This document shows positions 1 to 10,420 of a DNA stretch of 64,000 bases, piece by piece. Source of the DNA: Aquila chrysaetos chrysaetos (Eukaryota; Chordata; Aves; Accipitriformes; Accipitridae). A program made the position numbers and the translations under genes. Location: assembly GCF_900496995.4 (NCBI RefSeq), contig NC_044014.1:3468501-3532500 (forward strand), given 5' to 3'. A model generated the notes under the pieces. The model was given only the letters and a program-made list of their open reading frames with translations. It did not search any database and had not been told where the DNA came from. Each line of letters starts with the position of its first letter. Position 1 is the stretch's first letter.

Positions 1-1589
1 TACGACACAGAGTGCACAAAGCAGCCCTTTAAAGAAGTTTTCAATATAGTTACAACCATAACTATGTGGATTCAGTAGGAATCTTCCTAATGACTTCATC
101 GGCATCAAATTGTACCCGCTCAGCAACAGAAACCAGTGCCATAAAACATCGTTCCTCACCTTTCATCAGCCTCCATGTGTAGAGGACCAGGCTGGGAAAC
201 AAAAACAGTGATAAAAGCTGCAGGAACCCGAGTTTGGTTGAATTCCATTATACCCACATGCATGATCTAAATAGTGCTGGGACTGTGGACTAAAGAAACA
301 AGTGGTATTTGGAAAGCTGCCTAACTGTAGCTGGCATGCAACATAGGTTGCTGTCTGTGATATATTAGCTTTGTACCTATTTTTTGCTTAGCTTTTGCCC
401 ACACGAGCCATGGGAGAACCTAATATAGGGCCAGGAAACCACTCTTGGATGCCAGGTTTCCACTACATGTGGGGAAAAAAGAAACTGGAAAAATAAAAAG
501 AAAAAAAAATTTTTTAAGAAAATAAACTGGAAATTAAAACATTAACAAAGAGTTACACAAAAGAAGTGAGAGAAAATGGGCAAGAAAATGAGAGGTGCAA
601 GTTTGCTAGAGTTTAAAGTAGCTATCTTTGAAGATTTTTATGTTCCACTCATCTTTCCTAGTGCAGCCCATTGGGAATCTGTGTGCATGGTAGTTCAGAG
701 CTCCATCTTCACAGAAGATGAAAGGCAAAGCCATTCAGTGGTGAGAGCCAGTTTCTGCAAAGTGCATCCAACCCCACGTAACTGCAATTAAATTATAGTA
801 CATAACATTACTGGTTAAGGGGCAACGCAGTCCTCAGTGCTATACAAGGTAGAATGAATAATAAGTTCTGAAAATAGTCATAGATCACATAACTTTGCAG
901 CATTGGTGGTGTTAGCTGAAAAACGAGTTACTGGGGATTAATTGGGAGAGTATGCTGTTATAAATTACACAGGCACATGCTAAAGATCATCAATAAAGAT
1001 TAAAAAAAGGCTCTTTAAATTAGCTTTCTAATTGATCAGGAAAAGTTCTGAGAAGAGGTGTGAAAGGATTTGAGCAGCTGAAGTCTGTAAGCACATTCTG
1101 GACCTTGAAAAGTCTTGGTCTTCTTCATAAATGAAGGGTATGCAGAATATGTCTCAAAACTGACTCACCTTGCTGTATTTCAGTTTATGGAGAAACACGA
1201 GTCAGTGACTCAGGAAAAGGAAATGTTAACTCATTCAACGGGTACTGAGAATTAAGATGTTTTCCTTTCTTTTTTGTAAATATTACAAAATATGAGTAAT
1301 GCAAAAGTTTTAGTGTTACTTTCGCTCACTGACATACCCATACATCTAGAGGAGCAAAGAATAATTATTATGCAGAAATAGCTATGTGAATGTTTAGGAC
1401 CTGGAAATATTTTCCCTATTTGTATCTGAGCTTCTAAGAGTATTGCAGAACACAAAATCAATGAGGGTTTTTTCTGGTTTTTTTTAGTTTGTCTTCTCTC
1501 CTATTTAGTTGCAACTTCATTCCAAAATATGGGTAATTTTCCTTTACTTTCAGCTGTGCAAGCTGTTGTGGTTTAACTCTGGAAATACC
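1..1589. other. AT-rich non-coding stretch
   Basis: I see no recognisable gene, RNA gene or interspersed repeat. The sequence is AT-rich with short A/T runs, for example an A-rich then T-rich tract near 490-520. The short open frames here have no recognisable content and no supporting splice or promoter structure. Confidence 0.6.
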
Positions 1590-1810
1590 CCGGTCTGCTG
1601 CGTGCTGTGGAGCGTGCAGGCGGTGACTTGGTGCCGATCGCTGGTGATTCACGGCGTGGACATCGTCTCGTCTGCAGCCTGGGACCAGCTCGGCACCCGG
1701 CCGATGCTCTGCCGGCAGCGAGGACCGGCCGAGCTCCCCCCAAAAGGCACGCGCTGCGGCTGGGTACGTGCAATTTGAATGCCGGAAAGGCTGAAATAAA
1801 ACTCGTCGGC
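1590..1810. other. CpG-dense patch
   Basis: This block stands out from its AT-rich surroundings. By hand I count roughly 24 CpG dinucleotides in about 220 bases, and the GC content is clearly above the flanks. Several short open frames on both strands overlap it, as expected in GC-rich DNA where stop codons are rare, and none is recognisable. It could be a small CpG island, a patch of GC-biased gene conversion or an old repeat. The patch is directly visible; its function is not. Confidence 0.5.
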
Positions 1811-2808
1811 TGTTAAACGTAAACAGATGAAGATAAATAGAAGTAGCAAGCATCAGTGGCCACGTGAGTTATTTTTTCTGTCTTCTGAGATCCTGCCATT
1901 GCACTGAAGTTTTAAGGCAATTCTGAAAGAAATCGTACTTAGGATTTATAGCGAATAAGGCTGTAAATGTTCACACTTCTTTGCCTGCCTTGAGGTGGCA
2001 TTACAAAGCAGGATATGTCTTCTTCATTCCCTGCTTCATATTCCTTCACCTTTTCTGCCACTCACAGCACTTTCAAACATCATTAATCATGTCATGATAA
2101 AAGTTCACTCTGCATATGTTTTATTATGCTCACAGTTACTTCTGTTAGCTTGTTACAGTTAGCTTCTCATAGGTCAAATGATAAAAGGAGATGAAAGAGC
2201 AGACATTAAGGATGCCTCTTCTGAAAGGGTTCTCCTATCTCCTCATGTCCTGCCATCACATATTTCTACCTGGGAGAACAGGAGATAATTATAATCCCAG
2301 AAAGGAAAAACAACTATCTACCTCCTAACTGCCACCCTGCGGAGCATTTAAGCACTACTTAACCACAGGTTAAACATCACTGGCTTTGCAGTAAAGTTTA
2401 AGTACAACTTGCTTTGAATAAGTACAGGGTCTGCTCTCATGGAAGTGCTTTGAGGGCAATCGTCTCTTCAGAGACAGCAGTTGGTAAGATTGGCTGGCAC
2501 CTGAACTGCCTACAAAAACTTGTTCAGCAGTTGAGTTGCTGAAGAGTTCAATAATTTAAAAATGGAAAAGCTGTACCAAATTATCTAGGTAATTTCCTGA
2601 ATATGGGTTTTACTTAATTTTCTGTGTCTGAAGCAAAGCAGTGCCCAACATTTCCCTTGGGACCCATCTTAATGAATCTCTTTGCCAGAGAATTTTCCCT
2701 TATATTCAACCTAATTTTTCCCTGTCTTAATTTAATCCCATTACTTCTGCTTATGCTCCCTCTTGCTAGACTAAATAATTCAGTGTCAGTAATTAGGTAC
2801 AATTATAG
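1811..2808. other. AT-rich non-coding stretch
   Basis: I see no gene, repeat family or RNA structure I can support in this interval. It is plain AT-rich sequence. Confidence 0.6.
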
Positions 2809-2973
2809 ATGCATCAATTAACGTTTGTCGGCGTGGCTACAATGCTACGGGAAGGTCCACGAGACCTGGCTGAATTTGTGGAGTTCCAGGAGCTGATGAA
2901 CATGGATGAGGAGATTGACTCATCTGGTCCCTTCCAGACTTTCATCCCGTTCCCACTTCTGCTCTATATATAG
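2809..2973 (+). other. Short codon-like open frame, unrecognised
   Basis: A 54-codon frame runs from an ATG at 2809 to a TAG at 2971-2973, with a second in-frame ATG at 2842. From about 2824 to 2960 the sequence is more GC-rich than its flanks, and its codons look like ordinary vertebrate coding usage (many CTG, GAG, GTG, TTC, CAG). The middle reads as an acidic, hydrophobic segment containing EFVEFQELMNMDEEID. I do not recognise the protein. It could be a remnant of a retrocopy or repeat, a small exon fragment, or chance. There is no clear splice acceptor or Kozak context to support a functional gene, and the frame ends in a TATATATAG run. Confidence 0.2.
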
Positions 2974-3599
2974 CTGAAGTTGCTGGGCAGAATAGCGGAG
3001 ATATTCTTATCAGCTTTTCATTATTCTGATGACACTGAACTCTGTCACACCATCCCCCGACCCACTAAGTCCTGTTTAGGCTACTAATTAGCAAGATATA
3101 TCACCAAAGCGCGTGTGGATATAAAAACATAGACGTGTAAAATCATCACTAGTTGTAAGAAATACTTTAGTTTGTATTAACCCGTTTAATGTGTTGAAAG
3201 AGAGCAGTAATGCAAGCTCAGTCCATGTCATTATACCATATACTGCTTTGGTAATTTCTCCTCTCTTGAGATTGAACAGTATGCAATACTGGTTGCTCTG
3301 TTTAAGGCTTGACGTTTACTTTCATTAAATGACAACACACTGTTTCTCTCGTTTCCTCTAACAGTTACTGTAATACGATAGATATTTTAACAGCTGAACA
3401 CTCAGCTGGAAAAGATTGACTGTAGTAGTTTTTATAAATATATTTGATGCACAGATGTTCTAAGAATCTATTTTGCATGCTTGCCCAACTTGGTTTCCTT
3501 TCAAATTTTTAAGGGAGATTCCACCTATTGTATCCAATTGCAACTCTTCTACTTTCTTGCCCGTAAGGAAAATTACAAAATATCTTGACCTGCAGTTTC
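2974..3599. other. AT-rich non-coding stretch
   Basis: I see no supported feature here. The sequence is AT-rich and lacks repeats I recognise. Confidence 0.6.
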
Positions 3600-3975
3600 C
3601 TACAGTTCGGTTTAATGGATCCCACGGTAAGCGCAGCGGATGGGCAGGGTGCAGCTGGCGGAGGCAGGGAGAATTCATCCACGTCATCAGTCAGTAATTC
3701 AAGACCCTTTTTCGGTAGGAAATGTCCTGTCCGATGTGACGGTAGATCTGACAGAAGTGGCAGTACCTGGTCAGCCAAACGACAGCGCTCGTTGGCGTCT
3801 TCCCTGGTCCCACCGCCCCAAGCCCACCACCCTCGTGCCCCTGCAGCGAGGAGGCACTGCCTTCGTGTTGGACGCTCCTCGAGGCTCTCCGTTGGTCACA
3901 AAGTTCTCCGATTCCTACACGTTTTGGGCAGCGTGAAGTTGTTTGCTGAAACTTTCGTCAGCGTACCAGCTAACC
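3600..3975. other. CpG-dense patch with 154-codon chance frame
   Basis: The interval carries about 25 CpG by hand count, densest at 3780-3930, in AT-rich surroundings. A plus-strand open frame of 154 codons (3585-4049) runs through it. Its product is rich in Ser, Arg, Ala and Pro with no domain I recognise, and a second frame is open at the same place. Open frames like this are expected in GC-rich DNA, so I do not call a gene. A promoter-associated island, a recombination-driven GC patch or an old repeat are all possible. Confidence 0.45.
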
Positions 3976-5698
3976 TCTGTGGGAGTGCTGCAGGAGAAGC
4001 ATTGAATAGGATTGTCCTCAAAACTGCAAAATCTGCAGTTATTTTCTAGCATCGTCCCTATGTTACATGGTTTGAGGGGTACCAGACACAGATGTTAAAG
4101 CCTGTCCTTATTCCAGCTGATGACCCTGGATCTTTCCAGAGAATTAGAGAGCAGTTTTATCTGTTCCCTTGAGCTATATTATGCTTCCAGTTCAGCAATA
4201 TAACCAATTCTGTAATACTATTATTCCATATAAATTGGCTTATTATCCTTTTGAAAAGCCTAAAGATCTGTGTTTGCTCTTGTTGATATTTCAGCAGAAA
4301 TCCACATGAACTTATTTCAATGCATTTTAAATCTTAAAAAAAAATAAAAATCCCCAAATAGCACAAGCAAATGAATGGGAAACGACTGTTAATTTTTTCA
4401 TTTTAGGAAAAGAAAGCTACTCCAGCTGGAAAGAAAGGAACCTCAGGGCGATTTTGCCAGAGAGGTTCTTATGTATCTTGTTCTGTATGCTATCACCAAC
4501 ATAACAGACAGCCTTCCTGACCTTAGGGGGGGAAAAGACAAGGTGCTTAAACTTAATACATTTTAAAATAATTAATCATCTACTATATATGGCTAAGTTC
4601 AAGAAACAGTAAATTGCTTTTTATCTTTTATCAGTGAAAGCAGAATTTCAGTTTTGAGAACAGATAAATCTAGGTCAGTGGATGGATTTTCTGTGGTTTC
4701 TCTGTCATTTGAATAAATTATAAATACATTTTGAACACTGAACAAATCAATCACAAAGTATCCAGAAATGAATACACCCAGAAAAGAAATCTGGGGATTG
4801 GTCCTTCAGTAGTTTGCTTCTCAAAGCACGAGTTCAGTCACAATTTCATAATAAACATAGTTTTAATTGTATTACGCTCTCTGACATGGCCAAGCTACTA
4901 TTTTAATTGTGACTTTTGGGCATGTAAGGGGAGAATTTCTCTGGTATAACTTATTTTGGCTTTTCCTTTCTTAAAGTCAAACTGTGACTGTTGGCTGTAC
5001 TTTTCCTGTATCGTGGTGCTGCTTCACTTTGACCTTTGGTGTAAGCATCTGTGTCCTGGTCAGTTATAATTAAGTCCTAAATCCATCAAATTTCAGCAAG
5101 GTTAAATTGTGCTATTTCCTGAAAATTCTCTTCCTACACCTGACACTTGTAATTCTCCATCTTTTCTTCCTCCCATTTCCCACCCAGCACCTTAGTGCCT
5201 TTTTTCATATGGTGCTGTATCAGGCTATATGCAGCAGCATAACTGGTCCTTTGTCATCTTCAAGTATTTTCTGACAATACCAGGTGAACATCTGTCAGGT
5301 AAAAGGATACCTGCTGACCAGGACGCATCACTGCAGCCTTCATTCCTAGGGCTGGATTCGCTGGTACATCAGAGGTAGTAGAAATTCCACCAGACTGAAT
5401 TGGGGAAGGCACGGATAACTGCCCTGTGGGACCAGACAAAGGGCAGGAAAGGGTAGAAAAAGAATCTCAAAGCTAGTTTACCTTTCTGGGTTCATAACGA
5501 TATCCGAAGCTGTCCCACCTCTTGTTGAGCAGGGCAAGGAAATCCCACATTGCATATTTTTGGCAACAGTGGTACAGCTTCTGCTTAAAAGGTTGTGTGT
5601 CATGTCTTCATTGCTCCTGTATCTTCATATACAGTATAATTGGTGGTACAAATAAAAGGTTGATTGGAAAGCAGTAAATGTTAGGAGCTTTTTTCCCT
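3976..5698. other. AT-rich non-coding stretch
   Basis: I see no gene or recognisable repeat. There is a short A-rich run near 4336-4345 and otherwise ordinary AT-rich sequence. Confidence 0.6.
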
Positions 5699-5734
5699 GG
5701 TTTTTTGTTTTTGTTTTTGGTTTTGGTTTTTTTG
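5699..5734 (+). repeat. T-rich GTTTTT low-complexity tract
   Basis: About 36 bases consist only of T runs separated by single or double G, ending before GATCAG. Read on the minus strand it is an A-rich tract with CC or C interruptions, which could be a decayed poly(A)-type tail, but I see no recognisable element beside it. Confidence 0.7.
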
Positions 5735-6116
5735 ATCAGTGCTGTTTTTATATGTTCTTATCCATTCTAAGTATTTCAGATTATAGTTAGAACTATATTC
5801 TTTGGTCATTTATCACAGACAGAAATGCAAGGTAGGTAGACATATTTCTTCTGTGAAATGGGCACAAGTACTTACCCAAAACTAAAATCGGAAAGTGGGT
5901 GTGGAAGGAGCCCTCCCACAGTCAAGATCAGACGATGCTGTCGTCACACCCACAGATCTGCACGCTCGTCCCAGGGCATCCAGGCAGTCCCTGAGGCTTA
6001 TCTGAGCAGTCAAAGTAGATATAAAAAAGAAAATCTGTGATCACACAGTCTAATCCTTTGTATTGTTTCCTCCAATCAGAAAGTAAAACTTACCTGATGC
6101 TTTATTCAACTTTCAG
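5735..6116. other. Non-coding stretch
   Basis: I see nothing supported here except a slightly GC-richer segment near 5880-6000. Its end is a pyrimidine-rich run with TTTCAG at 6111-6116, which would serve as a splice acceptor for the candidate exon that follows. Confidence 0.5.
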
Positions 6117-6218
6117 TTAAGGAAAGGAGAAAGAAGGGCAACTGCAAACTGTGAAGGAGCAGGGGCAAGAGTGCTTCAGAATACGTCCTTAGTTCTGTCA
6201 TGGTTGGGCTTGCCAGAG
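6117..6218 (+). other. Candidate internal exon, 102 bp, phase 0
   Basis: The interval is preceded by a pyrimidine-rich acceptor ending TTCAACTTTCAG and followed by GAG/GTAAGTGAG, a near-consensus splice donor. It is exactly 102 bases long and open in one frame across its whole length (34 codons, starting Leu-Arg-Lys-Gly-Glu), while the other two frames contain stops. The encoded peptide is not one I recognise. A frame of this length is open by chance fairly often, so this may be an unused splice pair or an exon of a non-coding RNA. The splice-like signals are seen; transcription is inferred. Confidence 0.2.
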
Positions 6219-7284
6219 GTAAGTGAGGTATATTTATTTTTCTGATAAATAACTCGTGTTTTTGTCATCACTCGACGGCAGGTTCTCTTCAGGCACCTAC
6301 TGCATCTTCAAAGAATCCATTAGTTGAACATCTTGTTTCAATTATCTTGGAGGCTGTTGAGAGAGCTATTCTAAAACATGAAAAAACACGTCTTCCCCAG
6401 TTTGCTGGCTGTCTGAACCAAGTAAAAAGACCTCAGACAGCATTTCTCTAATTTTATTATGGCTTTTTCCTTGTACAGTACAACTCCATTTTCCCTGACC
6501 CCGCACCCAAAACCTCCCAAAATTTGGGCTTCCCACTTAGAGGATTACACTGTATAGAGGCTGGAGGATTTCATTCTTCACCCATTGCCCCATTTCAAGG
6601 GTATCAGCATTTGTCAGCTATTGATGAGATGTGGAAGAAAAGGATTTTGAATTTCTTGGTTACCAGTATATTATTACATTCTGCTTTTCGCATGGGATGA
6701 GATTCTCCTTTGGTGTACAGGTCCTGTGCAAGGGTAAAGTTTTCCCGTGGAGATGCACAGGTTTGGTCGATGCAAAAGTGAGTTTGAGCAAACCTATACA
6801 GAAAGTGAGAGGGCACCGGGGGATCCAGCTCCACGTACACCGACCAGGAAAGACACTGCTGTTCCTGCACGGGCGTCCCAGGAGTGGAAGTGGATTTGCC
6901 CCAAATGGGAAAGAGCAGAGCTTCAACTGAGCTTTAAAATTAATCTGAATAGTTTCAAGGCACCTTTCTTATCCTTAGCTAAATTGGAGCAAAACAAGAA
7001 GGAAGCTGAAGTTTCTTGCTGATTTGGAACTCACAAACTACGTAATTTCAGATGACGGTAGGTTTGGTAATTTTAGGACAGATTTCCTGGGAGTCCCTAA
7101 GGGCAAACGTTATCCAAGCAAAAGCAGAATGATGGATGTGCTATCTAGGACACACAGCTCCACATCTGTGGATATTTTAGTGAAATAAGATTAAATGAGG
7201 AGAAACTATATTCTTTTTCATTTCCCTTGGGTTTGGTTAAACCTCCAGAGACAAAAAGCTTCCCTAGAGGTACCAGACGACTGG
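6219..7284. other. Non-coding stretch
   Basis: This is mixed composition with a slightly GC-richer segment around 6700-6900, where short frames overlap on both strands. None of them is recognisable and no repeat family is apparent. Confidence 0.55.
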
Positions 7285-7302
7285 AAAAAAAAAAAAAAAA
7301 AA
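7285..7302 (+). repeat. A18 homopolymer
   Basis: This is an uninterrupted run of 18 A. I see no retroelement sequence directly upstream that would make it a poly(A) tail. Confidence 0.9.
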
Positions 7303-7329
7303 TCAGCCTCCCAACTGGGAGAGTGAGAC

Positions 7330-7660
7330 AGCACATCCGCATCTAAAACTTCCTCCGCGGGAGGTTGCTGAGGGATGGACCCGACGCGAGAATCCAACAC
7401 CAAAAAGGACGTGACCGTCTTGGCCCCCGCGCAGGGAGGGTCTCCACCGTACGAGTTACACGGCCCTGTTCATGCGCAGCGCCAGCCCTGCGATATATCC
7501 TCGCCTGCTGCGGCAAACCCCGCGGTTTCTCCAGACGTACCCTGACTGCTGATTTATTCCCGCGAAAGAGAGCGAGCTGCGCTGCCACGGGGCTTTTAAC
7601 AACTCCTTTGCTGTCTCTGAGTGCCGGGGAGCCTGAGCGGCAACGTAAAGCGCAGGGTGA
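7330..7660. promoter_or_regulatory. CpG-island-like block
   Basis: Hand counting gives about 30 CpG in roughly 320 bases, with GC content near 58 percent, in strong contrast to the AT-rich flanks. By length and CpG density it approaches the usual definition of a CpG island, which in vertebrates often marks an unmethylated promoter. There is no recognisable coding exon next to it. A plus frame of 112 codons (7365-7703) and a minus frame of 81 codons overlap it and are not recognisable. It could be the promoter of an unannotated non-coding transcript, or a GC patch of other origin. Confidence 0.4.
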
Positions 7661-10184
7661 AGAGTACAGTGGAGCCCACTGGAAAAAAAGCTGTAGTCAT
7701 TAATATGGATTCCAAGGTAATTTTATATTTCATGAGCTTCTTTTCTGTTTCTCCTCAAGCCCCCAGGAGATGGCAGATGTTTTCGGGTATCACGTGGAGA
7801 GCAATGTGTCTTTTTTCTTTTTTTTTTTTATTGTGAAGATTCCTCCTCACTTGAAAGGATTAAGAGAGGAAAATCTTTTTTTTTTTTTTTTTATCAAATG
7901 CCTAACTCAGATCTTCTTCACCAAATGCAATCAGCATTTCTGAAAAGTTTGCAGTCATACTGCCTCGTAGAGCATTTGCCCTTTCAAAGGTATGAACTTG
8001 TTCATTAAAGCTGGCTACCCAGAAAGCTTGGATCCCTTATCTCCTTCAGGGATACAGCTCATATGCAATAAAATATGAGGATCAGTGAAACTGCAAAATG
8101 TTTGTGCTATTCTCAGTTTGTACATTTATTCCATATACATTATTGTCTCCTTCTAAATGCAAATTCAGAGCAAAACACCTTGTAAAATCAAATCTATACA
8201 TAATATTTGAAAAATTAGGTCTAATCTTGCAGTCTGTAACTAAAGAAAGGTATTAGAAATAAAACCATTGCAAAAGCTGCATTGAATTTCTTCTGGTGAA
8301 ATCTCACATTAGCAATAAACCACTGTAACAATGGGCAAGATCTCAGAAGAAAAGTGAGGGGACATAAAATCTCTATTTTCCTCACTGTAGCATTACTCTA
8401 TTTCAGTACTGCATACGCATCTATTGAACTTATCTATAATTGTCCCTTCAATTCCTTTCTATTGATTTCTAACTCATCTTTAACAATAAAATAATTTTTT
8501 CCCTCGCCTGCATACAGAAATAAGGGTGGTAAGATGGAGTACATTTTTTTCTGAAAAACTGTAATAATTACAGTCTATTAATTCATTGTACCCAATACTT
8601 GCCTAAAACCAGAAATATATACCATGAGGGGCCACACCAGCAGCTGCGACTGTGTAATGCCAACAGCCGATGAGCAATTAGTGCCAAGGTCTTTGCACCG
8701 TGGATTTCTCCCTAATTCCTTCCTTCCGTACCTGGACCGTGGCTTTGGCCAGAAGATGCTGCACCCTTCCAGCCCAAAGGCAACACCTCTACACAATAAC
8801 TTTCAACTCCTAGATGCATTCAACCAAAAAAAAGCAAGTTCAAAAGGCTGGTCATGCATCGCTGATGCATAAGCATGCTGGAAATCGCACCTTTTCTAAA
8901 CAAAACCACTCAGGAGTGTTTTAGGAACGCTCTGTGAAATGGGGATGGGAACCAATATTGCAAATCTTGGCTGGGTGGGTGCTGTTAGTGCTCGTCACTG
9001 CATTGCTGCCAGCGGGCAAGAGTGGAAACGTCTGTGAATTCTCATGTAGCGTGGGTATTCAGTGAGGGTGAGTCAATGCTTAAAGACAGTAGATTTAAAT
9101 ACAGCAAAGGAGCAGCACCAGAAGAAATGTCAAAGTCCTACCAACTCTGCTCCCTCACCCAACTTTTATTTTAGCTTAAAATGTAAGAAATAATTTATAA
9201 CTTAGCAAACATGGAGGCCAATTCATAAAGTATTTATTTCCCCCTACCTTGGTGTTTAAGGTGGCTCTGGTTTTTTTCCTCCTATTTCCAGGGAGGAGAA
9301 CAGACAGCTAACGCTCTACTGAATGAAAGATATATGAACCATAAAATTGCCGGAGAATCTCTAATGTACACGTTCAAGTCATCAGGCTTCAGTACTTTTT
9401 AAGTGTGAGTAAGGACTTTGACTATTCATGTGTTTGGCTGACATTAGAGGGTTTAAAAAATTATCTTAAAGGACAAAAACTAAAATAACTTTTACATATT
9501 TCACTCAAAGTAACTAGAAATATTTTACAGAGTGATGAAGATCATATTTCCTAAACCTAATGGGAAGGGTCCCCCAAACCAGACTGCATAATATTGGCTG
9601 CACAGAGGAAAAAAAATATTCATTTTAATGTCCCTTCACAATTCCACTCTGCCTTATCACCTTCACTTGATGCTCAGAAAAATAAAATGATTATGGATGT
9701 AGCAAAAAAATCCTTTTAGTATTTCTCATAAAATGAGATACATTAGGCTCTATCACAGTCTCCTAACGGTTATAATAGAGAGAGGCAGCCTGAAGCCCTA
9801 GAGTAATTTTGCAAGAGGTATGTTATACAATGAGAACGTGAAACAAAGAAAGAGCTGGAAGGAGGGTAAGGTGATGATGGAGTCCTGCCTCAGTATGTGA
9901 TGTTCCTTTGCCCATTCCCAAGAAACAGGGAAGAAAAGTCTTGTAAAAATTGTCAGCAATATGAAAGCACATTATCTGGGACACTAAAGAAAAAAGATCA
10001 TAACTTTTGCTCTGTATCCTGTGTATTCCCTGGTGTCGAATGATATAACCTTAAAATGCTCTTTTTGTTTTATTACGTGGAAAAATGGAACAAGTTACAA
10101 ATCAAAAGTTTTAGATAACCATATTTTAAAAGAAACTTCTTCTAATAATATTTTTTGCTTATAAATGACCTGACGTGCAATATT
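7661..10184. other. AT-rich non-coding stretch
   Basis: I see T-rich runs near 7811-7831 and a T17 run at 7876-7892, then AT-rich sequence with a mildly GC-richer segment near 8620-8760. I support no gene or interspersed repeat. Confidence 0.6.
7876..7892 (+). repeat. T17 homopolymer
   Basis: This is an uninterrupted run of 17 T, a simple low-complexity tract. Confidence 0.9.
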
Positions 10185-10420
10185 GCGTTCCCTTCCCGGA
10201 CGCATGGGGTACAGATTTGCTCCTGGGATGCTCCAGGAGGTTCCCAGCCTGCAGCGGGCAGAAAGGGCTGTGCGTGCGGCCGCGGGCTTGGCCGGAGGGG
10301 AAGGGATGGAGTCGGGGTTCCCTTCTGCGCTGACCCCCAGCACGGGACCTTTACACGTTGGTGTACCCGAGGGTGACGTAAACGGAGGTGGGGAAATGGT
10401 TTACGCAAACAGTACGGGAA
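10165..10420. other. CpG-dense patch
   Basis: About 19 CpG are present in some 250 bases, including a GGCCGCGGGC core at about 10278-10287. The flanks are AT-rich. Overlapping open frames on both strands are unrecognisable. The same interpretations apply as for the other patches in this window. Confidence 0.45.

Noticed and set aside
3585-4049. 154-codon plus-strand open frame
   Set aside because: It lies in a CpG-dense patch where stop codons are scarce. Another frame is open at the same place and the composition is not protein-like.
7876-7892. T-runs as transcription terminators
   Set aside because: There is no RNA polymerase III gene upstream, so the run is a simple homopolymer.
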